Source of the DNA: Diploscapter coronatus
Lineage: Eukaryota; Nematoda; Chromadorea; Rhabditida; Rhabditidae
Assembly (NCBI GenBank): GCA_964036155.1
Contig: OZ038423.1
Coordinates: forward strand, 25,311,249 to 25,375,248
Length of the DNA stretch: 64,000 nt
Reading direction: 5' to 3'
Positions 11,835-23,418 of this stretch are shown one piece after another. Made by a program: the position numbers and the translations under genes. The notes beneath the pieces were generated by a model. It made no database searches. It was given only the letters and a program-made list of their open reading frames with translations, and was not told the origin of the DNA. The first letter of the stretch is position 1, and each line of letters starts with the position of its first letter.

Positions 11835-14423
11835 TTACAGCTCGTCGTGATCACCCGTCTGCTCGCTCTGCTCATCGTGCTCGATGTGTTCTTCCTGCCC
11901 CACGCTCGCACCGCCCGATCGCATGAACGGACAACCACCTGCTGCTGCCTGCGTATGCAGATCCGAGTGATAATCAGGTACGGCCTGAATGAACAGAGCA
12001 AATCAATTCGTCTAGTGAATGTTGCCAACTCACAGCAGGCAATTTGTAGAGACTTTCATCAGGCAGAATGATTATGTTCTGCATTCCAAACAGTCTGTTG
12101 GCGTGGCCCAATTGCACATTACGCAGGGGATGTCCCTCGTGAGCGACGACTATAACTAAAATGATATAATTCAAGCAGACTGCTGCACAAAATTGCTTAC
12201 AGTCTGCCTGCTTCTGCTTTATTTCACCCAACCATTCAACAATTTTCTCCTCGTTTTCTGTGTTCGTAACCTCTCGTATGTACACGCTTTCCTGTGATGT
12301 GATGCACTTCCTTTTCGTATAAATGCCAATAAATCAAACCTTCCTGAACAGAAGAAGAGAAGGCAGAGGGGCGCTGATTGACTTCAGGAAACCATCGACA
12401 GCCTCCGAATTCTCTTCATCCCTTCAAACTGATTATTTCAGCGTCTGCTGTCTACAGAACTAACCTCTTGAGTTGCGTGAAGATGTAGTTTTTGCTCAAC
12501 TCTATTTTGGCAGCCAACTTGGCGAAGACTTCACTCACTTCTTGTGGGACTGGCTGTGAGGGAGAAGAGGCGAGAATGAGAACGGAACGGCTCTGTCTGA
12601 AGAGGGCATCGGTCGTGAAGCCGTGCGATATGTCCATCTGCAAAGGGATTTAGATGCATTTGGTATGAATTGAAAAGGACTGACAATGGAAGGCAGTGAC
12701 GAGGACAGTAGGAATTGAGTCATAGAGGCGGGGTCGAATTCCTCTGTGTAATCGATTCGCTTCTTCCTCTCATTCGGTCTGTAAGTGGAAATCGAGGGGA
12801 ACGCGTCCTTTTTGATTTGCACAGCCATTGCGTATCGGCCATAGAAGGATTGTGCCACTATTTGGAAGTGCCTGTAGGAGGAATGCTCTTCATTCGGGAA
12901 GACCCCGATTGTGACGGCAGGCAGCTGCAGCCCTGCGATCTCTCCTCGCTTCGCCTTCTTCGCTTCCTCTGCATCTTCCAATGCAACCACAGGCCCATTC
13001 ATCATTCTAAAGTAACTCCTGCACTTATTTAACGCCTGTCCCCACTTACAGAATCGCCCAACTTCTGTAGTAACCCACATCTCCAATGTTGGAAGTGGAT
13101 CCGATGTTGGCGCCGTCCTTGTAGGCAACGACAGTGTACAAATCGGCAGGCCGAAGGTTGTCGCACATCTCGATGGAATGGTGACAGGCCACGTGAGCGA
13201 GAACTGTGTCTGGCGTGTCTGCTGTAGAAAGCTGTTTGGAGAGACGGGCCCATTGATGGAAACAGTGTGCACTGATCGAGTTCGTGTTACTCCAGAAAAG
13301 CACGAAGAAGTGCTTGGCTGCAGCCATCCTCTCATTCATCTCCTCCTGCGTCTTCAACTCAACCAGCCGATGGCCCTCGACTTCATCCACTCCTTCACTG
13401 CTTCTGCAGGTAAGCATTATTTTATGGCTTTTACAGGAAGCCTTATTTTATCTGTTAAACTTTTCTACAGTAACCTCAACTCCAAAATCGATGGCTCTAG
13501 CAGATGCAGTTCTAATGGACTCAGACGAATTCGCTCCTTAACAGGTTTGTGTCTTTGTATCGGAGCTTGCATTTCCTGAATACATAATAAAAATGAACCC
13601 AGATTAATTGTTGCAGACATACCATGAGGTCTTTTGTGGACAGAGCCCTGACAAATCCGACCTGCTTGTCTGCCTGTTCGGATGCAAAGAATGTGAGTGG
13701 AATGGAGGAGTGACGAGACAGGGCACTGAAACAGTACTAGGTAAGCTTGACAGAGCTAACGAATGGGTTGAGCGCTACTCGAGCAGAGCCATTTCGATCG
13801 TTCCGTCGCTCCTTTCATTTAATTTCCTCGCTATTTCATACACAGCCGCTCCTTGCTTCGAATCCTCCACAGCCAGGTAGTGGAACGAGCCTTTTGCAGG
13901 GAAATCTCCACAACGATAGTGAGTTTCTTGCGTGGTGCATTCTATCTATGTTCAGACATAATTTCAACCATTTCGCAAAAGTTCCTACATTTTCATTTTC
14001 TAGAGTCAATCGAGCTTCAGTCCCAAGTCGGTTGACAATTTCATGCATGTTCTTCTGCACTCTTTCTGCATAACTCTTGTCTTCCTCTAAAACACTCATT
14101 GAGAAATAATAACGAGGAGTCATTTTAGGAGCTACCGTTCAGATTTCTGTAGACGAACGATGTCTGAATGTACTGCTCGTTCGGGAGGATCCCAGGTGCA
14201 GCTTTGCTATCATAATCCCACCCTTTGTCTCCCTCAGGGATCTTTCCCGGAGGAGAGGGACCTTTGTCCTCTTCTTCCGACTTGCCAAACCCTGCCATTG
14301 CAGCCATGTGTGGGCAATGCGCACTGTAAGTCTTCTTGCAGCTCGTGCATGATTTCGAACTACTTACTCAATTCTGGGTAGAAATAATAGGATGAAGAGA
14401 ATCAATAACTCAGATGGCAGCAT
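11835..14423 (-). CDS. ER-lumenal thioredoxin-fold-like protein with HDEL retention signal (TXNDC16/ERp90-like)
   Basis: Thirteen exons, all phases matching: 14368-14423, 14136-14323, 13989-14086, 13842-13945, 13623-13725, 13475-13575, 13050-13403, 12685-13006, 12465-12637, 12340-12421, 12201-12291, 12034-12155, 11835-11984; 647 aa. Residues 1-18 (MLPSELLILFILLFLPRI) form a signal peptide in their own exon. The chain ends GDHDEL, an ER-retrieval signal, so a lumenal location is well supported. A thioredoxin-like segment (around HFFVLFWSNTNSISAHC) has a single Cys where an active domain would have CxxC, so redox activity is doubtful. A later segment, LPSLLLFRKE, also looks like a thioredoxin-type strand. 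The length is shorter than human TXNDC16 (about 825 aa), and this orthology is a tentative reading from memory. The tail before HDEL is acidic and Gln-rich. It diverges from the coiled-coil cluster. Confidence 0.85.
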
Positions 14424-15056
14424 TGTTGAAGATGACAAAATCGATAGATGCGCAGGGATGGGGAGAAGGGGAAGAAACGGTGCAGCGCTTGGAATTGTGA
14501 ACGAAGGGACGAGAAATCGGCCTTGGCCTGCAGACAGGCAAGCAGACGAGAAGACAGGAAGAGAAAAAGAGAAGGTAAGAAAGAAAGAGGAAAGCTGGAC
14601 GATTCAAAACATTCGAAACATGCAGAGGTACGGCAATATGCTCTGATTGAAACATTTCACCAACACTTGATACGAGCAATTCATTCCAATACAAACGCAA
14701 TAGCTTTTCAATAGAAAACTCTGTCAAATTGCAAAACAATTGCTTGAAATTATGCAAATGTATGAATTCCTTTATTTCTTGATCACTTTTAACTTTTAAC
14801 ATTCCTTCCATTAAATATCGACAATTTTATTTTGGCATTAACGGCGAGTTTATCTTTTGCATTGTACCCCTATTTTCATTTCGTTAGGCATGATGAGCGA
14901 TGTTAGCCCCTTCTTGTTCTCTTTTGCTGCGCTCTCTCCTTACCCCCTCTTTTCAGCTATCAGTTATTTTCACAATATTCGCCATGAATTTTCATTTTAA
15001 CAAATTCTAGAACATTTCAAAATTTATGATCATTCTAAAACTTAATATTTGCAGAT
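14424..15056. promoter_or_regulatory. divergent spacer between HDEL protein gene and coiled-coil cluster
   Basis: About 630 bp between diverging starts. The 14450-14600 part is purine-rich on the plus strand. An ATTTGCAG acceptor lies two bases before the ATG at 15057, suggesting a trans-splice or splice site. No gene seen. Confidence 0.4.
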
Positions 15057-17520
15057 ATGCTATTTTCATTGAAACCATCTATTGAATTCGATTATGCTAA
15101 TCTAGTTGGTCATCACACTTTTAAAAAATTTTGCAAAATAATCAAAACAGCGCAGTGTCTCAAGGGAACTCCAATTATTACCGAGTCTCCTGCTCCTATT
15201 CTTGATCCTAAACCTCTTCCTCCACCTATTCCCCCTAGTCCTATTCCGGAAGAATTTAGTCTGGCTCAAATTTGGAGGTTCATATCAACTTTCTTCAAGA
15301 CTTCAATTAAAGTAATTTTTTGTCTATTTGAAATGTTTAGGGACTTTGGAGAAAGGATGACTAGCACTATAGCTAGAGAGCGCAAGTCCTGCCTACTCTG
15401 TGAAGTCAAATCCAAGGAAAGCAATTTCGCTAAAATTTTCAAAAATTTCTAGAAATTTTACGAAGTGATTTTTTTTTGCATAGAATCATTTTGTCAGGCA
15501 TATCGCCGATCTAGACTGTCTTTTATGAAATTTGGGGTTTGACGAGTACTTCCTTCCCAAATGTTCTGCTCCAAACTACCACATTTTTATCATAGACATT
15601 TTTGCAAAGGGGCGGAGCTTGGGGACCATATATTACGCCGTTTGTTTCACCCTTTAATTTTCGCATTTTAGAATATACTCATTTTGGAACGAAGACTTAT
15701 AAACAATATAAACTCATGGCACTATGGGTTGGTTATATTGGTTGGCTTGTCTGCATATGGCATCTATTTTAAATTTGGTAATAATGGCAAAGGCAGAGGA
15801 ACATTTGTTCTTCCAGGTACATACTTTCTGCATTATCATCGAAGTGCTTGTGTCGTTTTCAGGCAGTGGTCGAAACGATGAAGAAGAGGAGGAGAGACTT
15901 CATCAGGAACAATTGGATGCCATGAAACGAGAACATGAATTGGAAATGGCAGAAGTAAATCGTTGAAAAATATTTATAACTTCATTTGATTGTCTTATTG
16001 TAGTGCGAAAATGAACGACGCAAGAATGAACTCGAAAGAGAAAGAGTGAAGAACGAGATGAATCGAGATTTCGAGGCCAGTTTTTCCCTGCATCCAAATA
16101 ATTTCTACCAACAATTTTGCAGATGAATAAGGCAAGAAATCAAAGGGAGCGAGATGCCATGCTCAGTAGTTTCGCGGAAAACGCTAGAAATACTTCTGAG
16201 CAAATCGAGAGGAGCAACCAGGAAAGGTATGAATTATTCGATTGACTTGAATCGATTGAAATGTTCAGATATGAACGGGAGGAAAAACAGCACCAAAAAC
16301 AGTTGGAGAGGAATCAGAAGGAACTCGAGGAGAAGCAGAAAGAACTGGCTGATCTGAAGGGACAGACTGAAAATAACAGGAAAATGCTGGATGAGTACAG
16401 GAAGTCGCAGAGGGAAGATGACAGGAGACACGAAGAGAAAATGAGGAAATTGGAAGCTGATGCAAGGGCTGACAGACAGAAACGTGATGAGGAATACAGG
16501 AAGCAGATGCAGAGAGATGAGCAGAAATATGAAAGGGACAGGCAGGAAAGGAGGAGAAAGGCTGCTGCTGATGCACTCAAGAAGGACGAGCAGAGAAAGA
16601 GGGAGTTCGAGGAATGGCTCAGGCAGCACAATTACAAACAACAGCAACAAAGACAGGAGCATCAGTAAGTTTATGGAGGGAATAGTCACTTGAACGAGAT
16701 GAATTGCAGGAGAAAAATGGAAGAATTCGAAGAACAGGCCAGAATTCGACAGCAGAATCGAGAAAAGGCTCGACAGGCAAATGAGGAAAGCAAACGACAA
16801 TTCGAGGAGCACATGCGGTTCCTCAGGGAAAGGAGGTTTGGATTTGATGAAGATATAGATGAATGGAGGAGTGTTCAGAGAGAGAATGGCCAGGGAACAG
16901 GCGGAGCAGGATCGATTGATGCTCGAACGACTGCAGGCAATGGCACTAGCTGATCTGTCGCAGAGGGAGATGCAGAGCGAATTCGGCAGAATCTGCCACC
17001 CCATCGATGAGCAGCAGTCTGCAGTCAACAGCGCAGAAGGACTCCTCACCAATTGGCTGAATCGATTCTCAAACACGGCTGGGTTCTTGGAAGGAGTCAC
17101 TGTAAGTCAATACAATCCTATCTTTGGAAATCGACAAAATTCAGACTCATTGTGAACGTCTCGAATTCGAGGCACAGATATTCAGAGAGAAGATCTCTGC
17201 CTTCTACGACACACTGCAAGAGGCCAAGATCCCTGCTGCATACGAGAATTGGTTCTCTTCTGTCATTGTGAGTCGTGAAGGGTGTCAATTTTCTTGAGTT
17301 CATTAATTTTCAGGACTATGCTCATCAATTGCGCAGCTCCATCGACACGTATTTGATGACGATAGCCAGTCTGCCTGAAGTTGTACAGAACCAAAATGCC
17401 AGAACTGCCGCTAAGCTACTCGACAATGCTCATAGCTCTCTGCAGAGCGCAATGCATGCTCTTACTTCGAATCGAGTCTTTGCTAGTCAAGTAAGTCGAT
17501 TGCAAGCAATAGTGAATTAG
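15057..17520 (+). CDS. coiled-coil protein A of a tandem unrecognised family
   Basis: Not recognised. From 15863 the exons are secure and in phase: 15863-15954, 16004-16075, 16123-16226, 16269-16664, 16710-16835, 16879-17101, 17145-17267, 17314-17490 and a short tail to the stop at 17518-17520 (or a splice to AAT-TAG at 17533-17538). The 5' part is tentative: an ORF at 15057-15404 (Pro-rich, PLPPPIPPSPIP) and an exon at 15672-15816 encoding a membrane-like stretch (YGLVILVGLSAYGIYF). They join in phase, but across a MITE end. The centre is about 250 residues of very charged coiled coil (Glu/Lys/Arg/Gln). The C-terminal 150 residues are helical and less charged, with W..RFS.T.GF and IPAAYENW motifs shared with protein C. 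One intron (16076) has a GC donor. Function unknown; a structural or filament role is only a guess. Confidence 0.65.
15374..15630. mobile_element. TAGAGAGCGCAA-family element
   Basis: Begins TAGAGAGCGCAAG at 15374. Near the right end it has GCAAAGGGGCGGAGCTTGG at about 15604, similar to the right end of the 61795-62138 copy. An internal stretch, CGATCTAGACTGTCTTTTATG, also resembles that copy. The left end overlaps the 3' part of the ORF starting at 15057, so part of that ORF may be exonised element sequence. Confidence 0.5.
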
Positions 17521-17778
17521 GTGATTCTTTAGAATTAGAATGTACCTCAATCACAACCTCGCTATACGGATTCAGCACATTTCGCGGAGTGAAGAAGACT
17601 GATCATCAATCAGAGTGCTTTAACCTTAGTATTATCATCATAGAATAACATTATTTTATCATCTCAGTAAACATAGTTTCTACCCATTTCGTAATTATAC
17701 GTAACTGTTTCGTACAGTGTTAATATTTCTGACGTTAACTTGGAATATAAAGTTTATAGAAGATTCAGAAGCAGGAAA

Positions 17779-19514
17779 ATGGATTCCACAGTTCGAAGAG
17801 CTCAACAGAATTTGGATGATTTGAAGAGACAAATGACAGAAATCGAGCAGGGGAATCGGCAGGCAAATACACGGAGACGAGCTGAAATTGAGAGGTTAGT
17901 GAGTAGAGGTGGATGATTAGAATGAATTATTCAGGAGAAGAAAGGACAATGACAGACGAATTGCTGAGAGACAAAGTGCAATGGAGAAGCAGCGGATTGA
18001 AATGCAGAGGGTGAGTGGGTTAGAAGTTGTGTGCGGGGAAACGTTTCGATTCAGAAGCAGAGGGAAATTATGGAATCTGAGAGGAAGGACAAAGAAGAAA
18101 TGCAGAGGAAATATGAACAAGAATTGAAGAGAATGAAGGAGCAGTTTGATGAGCAAACTGAGTTAGAGCGGCGGGAAATGGAAGAGGAAATCAAACGAAG
18201 AACTGCTGAGGATGAAAGAACTGCGAAGGAACATGCAGGTGAGGAGGGAGGGGAATAGAATGGAAAGGGGTTGAACGATTCAGAGGAGTTGGCTGTCAAA
18301 ATTCGAACGGCAAACGAGGCCCTGCAACAGGCACAGATAGACCATCAGAGAGTTATCGACATGAGACGCGACAATCTTCAATACGACGAGTTAGTCGAAA
18401 GCTATAGTAAATTTTAATCCAGCAACTTTCAGACAACGAAACTTAGAAGAGCTTCACAGACAGAAAAATGAACAGAAAGAACTCGAAGAAAGACAAAAGC
18501 AGGAACTGGATAAATTGGAGAATCAATTGGTATGGTTAAGAAATTGGATGATTATTGCAGACAATTCATTTAGAATCAATTGCATAACGAAAATGAGAAA
18601 TTCGCGCGACTGCAAGACTACCAGCAACTTGCTGGTCAGCAAGTGGCTTCCAACCTGAGCACTGAGTTTAGAAGGCAGGACGCTTATCAGTTCATGAATT
18701 CACTGGTTAGTTTCGAATTTGTCTCTATGAAAGTTTGGCAATTCAGTTGACTTCTGCAATGAAGAAGATGAATGACCATGTGGAGCAATGCGATAAATTG
18801 ATTCTGAAGGTGAGTTCATCCTATGATTTTCGTGTATGGGTTTCGTAATTTCAGTTCGATAAATTTAATGGCCTGCGCAAGAATCAGAAGCAAGGAAAAG
18901 TGGCATCCGTCATTAGAATGGTCTCCCCTTCATCTGATGATGAACGAATCAAGAAGACCGCTGTCAAAGTCAAGGTTAGTTAGTCGGGTGAATAAAACTC
19001 ATTGGTTTTGCAGATAATGGCAAAAGACATTCTCGAAAAGCTGCAATGTGAAGGGAAAGCTCAAATTGGGAGTGTAAAGACTCAAATCCTAACCAGTTTC
19101 AATCAAGTCAAACGTGAACAAAAGAAAGAAATCAGAGTAGGTTTCATAATCTTCCAAATTCAATAGCTTTAATTTTAGGATTTTCTATCACAAGTCGAAG
19201 AAAAATGCAATACTCTCGAGAGTATGTTGAAGAGAGTTATGAACCACATGGTAGGTAACAACTGTTGTTAATGATCACCTCTTTCATTGCAGAAGGAGAA
19301 GGACCCACAGGTTGATGAGGAATTGCACGGAGAATTGAAGAAGGCGGTGGAGGAATTGAATAAGCTTTGCGGTGAAGTGCCCAGTTTCTTCAATCAGGAG
19401 GGAATCGACAAGTCGATGAAGCAAATGGAAACGAATATTATTGAATCTGCTGCAATTCCCCTTATAATCAACTCCAATTCTGCTGCTCAGATCAAGCAGT
19501 CAGGAGAAAATTGA
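17779..19514 (+). CDS. coiled-coil protein B of the tandem cluster
   Basis: Not recognised. The ATG at 17779 follows ATTCAG by ten bases (AAGCAGGAAA), consistent with trans-splicing, and is 258 bp beyond the stop of gene A. Exons run through 17.8-19.5 kb with phase-consistent short introns. The N-terminal two thirds (about 17779-18700) encode highly charged coiled coil (RRKDNDRR, ELERREMEEEIKRR). The remainder is helical and less charged, with repeated Lys/Gln stretches. It ends AAQIKQSGEN. It lacks the W..R(F/Y)S.T.GF/IP.AYE.W domain of proteins A and C, so it may be a related but diverged neighbour or simply another coiled-coil gene. No signal peptide or membrane segment is visible. Cytoplasmic or nuclear location is inferred. 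Confidence 0.75.
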
Positions 19515-20477
19515 ATATCGACATTTATTTTAATTGACACTGTCATAAAGATTCATTCATTGATTTGTTCTATGTTTACCATCATTATTCCGTTCAATCG
19601 GATAACTATATCTCGGTTTATTGTTCTATCGAATTTCTGAATTCATTTACTATTTTCAGGCATATTCGTGGGCAATATCTTAGAGGGAATTTAACGCGCT
19701 CTTTCGAGGATAATGCCGAACTTCTGTTGTATTAGAAAATCGAACGACGACCAACGCATTAGGGATCGAGGTGTCCCGGTGATCAGGCAGCAACCTGCTT
19801 GCAATTACGATTCCTATGGCTCGGTATGGGCAAATATATTTTTTTTTCATAAACCGACATATTCTCTAGAATTTCAGGGAAATAATTCATTACGTCAATA
19901 TGGAGGAAACGAATCCAGAAATCCTCAACCTCCGACAGAAGATAGATGGAATAAAAAAAATCAGAAGGATAAAGAAAGGCAGAGGGATGAAGAAAGGCAG
20001 CAAGAATTCGAGCACCAACGAAGAATGCAGACGATGAAGGAAGAGCATGAAAGAGAACTTAATGAAGTCAGACAGTTGTGCAATTTGAAGCGAACCATTC
20101 AATCGATTGCAGATTAATCGTCAGGGCCAAATGCAGGCTGCCTCGCACAATGCACAAATGGCACAGATGCAACGAGATGGACAGGTTTTTGTTTCGTCAT
20201 TCATAAATTACTTTGGCTCTTTGTTAAATTCAGTATCGATATATCATCTTAGAAGAGGGCATAGGGTGAGGGATAAGGTCGGATAGACTATTTTGATTGC
20301 AAGTAATCTGACAACAGTGTCGGCTACAGAGGCTGCGTTCAAGTATTTCTTCCTATCTGTGTACACTGATTATTGCTTCTTCATGATAGAACCGCTCTTG
20401 AGGCGATGGATGCAAAATCAGTGGATTCTTGCACTTTATTTTCTACAGAAAGAGAAAGGTTGAGGCGAAGAAGGATC

Positions 20478-20600
20478 GAGATTAGGCCTTTTTATGCCTT
20501 CACAGTCTGAACATGATTTGCTTCCTATTTTGGGGGTCCCATACTATCAATTTTTTAAGCCATGTCGCGTTTTGCAGAGGGGCGGAATTTGCGCTCTCTA
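20478..20600. mobile_element. right half of a TAGAGAGCGCAA-family element in gene C intron
   Basis: About 120 bp matching 62012-62138 at roughly nine bases in ten, including TGATTTGCTTCCTATTTTGG, GTCCCATACTATCA and the terminal TTGCGCTCTCTA. No clear left terminus is visible upstream, so this copy is probably truncated. Confidence 0.7.
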
Positions 20601-20824
20601 GCTTTGGAACTCTAACTTTATAAATGAATTCGATTGGCTAAGATGAAATTGAATTTGAGCGTGATGCAGAGCAGCATCAACGATATCAGAACGCATTGCT
20701 GGCCGGACAGATGCAGTCTTCGATCGACACTCGGCAGGCCATTCTAGCCAGTCAGGCTGACAGGGACAGGAGGGAGGAGGCTGCCTTCCAACGCGACTGG
20801 CAGAGGAATCAGCGAATGATACAG

Positions 20825-20991
20825 GTGGCTTTGGCTCATAGAAAAAGACACCGGGACACCGGTTAGAAAAAGACACCGGGTTTTCTAAGAAATAGTATGA
20901 GAAAGCAAGAGAAGAAAAGAAAAAAGCCGGTGTCTTTTTCTAACCGGTGTCCCGGTGTCCCGGTGTCTTTTTCTACGAGCCGTGGCTTTGG
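20825..20991. mobile_element. foldback insertion with 10-bp direct repeats inside gene C
   Basis: GTGGCTTTGG occurs at 20825-20834 and again at 20982-20991. Between them is an almost perfect palindrome: the left arm (20833-20879) contains AGAAAAAGACACCGG twice, and the right arm (about 20924-20979) is its complement with one extra GACACCGG unit. A short AG-rich loop lies at 20880-20923. Removing the insert and one repeat copy restores the uninterrupted frame QVALDWEAF. This is the expected footprint of a foldback-type transposon with a target-site duplication. Confidence 0.8.
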
Positions 20992-22153
20992 ATTGGGAAG
21001 CATTCAAAAATGCGAAATCTGTTAAGGAAAGCAACGAAAAGAATCGTATATTGCAAGAAGAAACAAATCGACAGAGGCAGATGCTGGACGAACAGAAGGC
21101 TGCGGATAGGAAAAGAGAACAGGAATATGCCAGGAAGAGACAGATTGAAGAGGATAATTGGAGAAGAGAACAGAAAGAGAAGGACGATGCTTACAGGAGG
21201 AAACTGGCTGATGAGGACAGGCAGAGGGAACAAGATAGAATTGAACGACAACAAAGAAGGGAGAAGGAAGCAAGGATGAGGGACAATGAGAGGAGACGAC
21301 AACATGATAACTGGATGAGAGAGCAGCAGAGGAAGAATGACGAGAGGAATAGAAAACATGAGTGAGTATTGAATGAGTTGAGGATGATGAAGTGATTGTT
21401 GCAGAGAACTGATGCGGGAATATGCTCGCAAGGAGAAGGAGCATTTGGAGAACATGAGAAGGAGCAGAGAGAAGTCGGAACAGGACAAGAGGCAATTCGA
21501 GGAGGAAATTAGAAGGATGCAGGAGGAAAGGTTGATTGAATGGAGGTGGTGAAGGAGAAATGAATAAGAATTGCAGAACACGCAGAGCACGACAATGGCA
21601 GGAAGACAATCTGCGAATGATGCAGCAAATCGCCAACATGGCCCTGTCAAAACTGTCTGAGAATCAGGTTGGTCGTCAGTTAGATGAAGCCAATGATCGA
21701 ATCGAATTTTTCAGATGAACGACGAGTACAGACGAACCTGCAAGCCGATGGCGGATCAGGAATCTGCAGTTGTCTCTGATGCAGGCAACCTGCTAAATTG
21801 GATCCACAGATATTCCCATACAAACGGCTTCCACGACGGTCTCAAGGTGGGTTCATTCGTTTCGACTCCAGCAAATCCATCGTCAATTTAGAAGCTGAGC
21901 TCGGGATTGTTGTTTCAATTGGACGCGTTCCTCAACTCGATCATTGCCCTGTACGACGCTCTGCAGACTGCCAGCATCCCGCCCGCCTACGAGCAGTGGA
22001 CCGATTCTGTGCTGGTGAGGAATCTCCATTCATTTCTTCTTTCATTCAATCGATCAATCTTTCCAGAATTACGTTCACGTTGCCAAATCGAACACGGAAC
22101 GTTTCAAGCACATAGTTGATTCGCTGTACAACAGTCCTGAGGTTGGAACCAAT

Positions 22154-22455
22154 GGCTTTTTTGAATTTGACGCAGAAATACAGTGACATACTTGAAAAGA
22201 ACACATGTTGAAAAAAGATGGATTTGAATAAGACAGTTTGGAAAAGACCCAGAGCTGACGAATAAAAACTTGGATGATTAAGGAGAAGGATAAGTATTGG
22301 TAGGGTGATTATGTTTCTGTAATAACGAGCACATCATGATGCATTTTGAGACAAAAATTTATCTACCAGACCCTTGCCCTACCCTTGATGGAATTGTCGA
22401 GACCTGTGTCTTCTTTAAGTGTGTCTCTGCGTTTCTGTATCGAATTCAAGAAGCC
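22154..22455. mobile_element. MITE-like element in gene C intron
   Basis: The left end GGCTTTTTTGAATTTGACGC (about 22154) and the right end are inverted copies with mismatches: the complement of the right end reads GGCTTCTTGAATTCGA. The following 30 bp also match (CAGAAA, AGA.ACAC). About 300 bp, non-coding, inside the 22144-22807 intron. Confidence 0.55.
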
Positions 22456-22977
22456 TAGAACAGCAGCACTCTATCGTATCTATTAACGAAGACCTTTTGC
22501 AAAGTTCGGTGGCGTGTCAAAGAACTTACCGTACTTCAATGTTAGGCGCCTTTGGTTGACATTTTTTGACTCCCCGCTTTTTCCTTACGATAAAAAATAT
22601 TATTTTGCCTTATGCTCCAATACAGGCGAGAAGGACTTCCACCTTCAGGCAAAGAAACCAGACAAAAGCCAGAGATGCTACGCCGTCTGAAATAATTCCT
22701 CTGCGGGATGCATAATTTAGAAGTGAAGAAGGCGTGGCTCGCTTTAGTTAATCGACATGACAGCGCGAATAGATTTTTTCTACAGAAACAATTATTTACA
22801 TTTGCAGAATTCGCCAGTCAATTCGAAAGAAGTGGAAGATGCACTGGACTCATTCAAGGACAGCGTCTACAAGGTAGTCAATTCGCGAGTCTTCTCTTCA
22901 CAGCAGGTACGCTCTTTTCTTTTTATTGAAAAATTGGCGATAAATACACAAAAATTCAGTCTTCTGGTAATTGGTAA

Positions 22978-23418
22978 CTAGCTAATTATTCCTATTCCGA
23001 TACTGTGCGATTCACCTAATATTCCCTATTCCGAGCTATTATTCCTCTAAGCGACCTTATATCAATCACCATATCTATCTGATTAAAATGTTGAAGTAGA
23101 AATAGTTGATGTTTCGGCATGATTAGTAGTCTAGTCGCATGGCTTTGTGTAGAAATCTAGTTTATTTGGCTGAGCTTCTTTGAGTTATCAATTAAACAAG
23201 TGATATCAGATTATCAAAAATCAGTAATGACTGGGATCGAAAAAGTTTCGTATGACTGGGACAGAAGATGACCAGGAAGAAGGGCAGGCTGTTTTACGAG
23301 AGCGACGCGGCTCGATTTGATACGACAGTTCCATTAAACGACGTTGGCAGTCAATCACCTAAATTCGCGCCAGATTCGAGATAATCCAGTTAGTCATTCT
23401 TTACCCGAAAATTTCTAA
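22978..23418. other. convergent spacer between gene C and EPAC
   Basis: AT-rich convergent 3' region with no convincing ORF. I see nothing else in it. Confidence 0.4.

Larger units (their letters stand above)
19713..22977 (+). pseudogene. coiled-coil protein C, paralogue of A, interrupted by a foldback insertion
   Basis: Not recognised. The ATG at 19713 opens MPNFCCIRKSNDDQR, a short Cys-containing N-terminus. Exons include 19713-19823, 19878-20066, 20113-20184, 20643-20824, 20982-21361, then from 21405 to the QQ at about 22907, with a possible last exon giving SSGNW and a stop at 22975-22977. The charged coiled coil is followed by the same C-terminal domain as protein A: NWIHRYSHTNGFHDG, LYDALQTASIPPAYEQW and NSRVFSSQ. 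There are two defects. A 157-bp foldback insertion shifts the frame and adds a stop at about 20863. I also cannot join the 20184 donor to the 20643 acceptor in phase. It may be a broken allele, or the foldback may be removed by unusual splicing, so calling it a pseudogene is provisional. Confidence 0.55.

Noticed and set aside
14125..14307. Separate 60-aa protein starting MAAMAGFGKSEEED
   Set aside because: Its stop disappears when a 49-nt GT-AG intron (14087-14135) is removed. It is exon 2 of the HDEL protein, whose signal-peptide exon lies upstream.
16234..17100. 288-codon minus-strand open frame opposite coiled-coil gene A
   Set aside because: It is the antisense of a Glu/Lys/Arg-rich coiled coil and gives a Leu/Ser/Phe-rich low-complexity peptide. 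The plus strand has phase-matched exons there.
20973..21650. Two long minus-strand frames (205 and 225 codons) opposite gene C
   Set aside because: Same antisense effect of purine-rich coiled-coil sequence. Both overlap each other and contain no recognisable domain.
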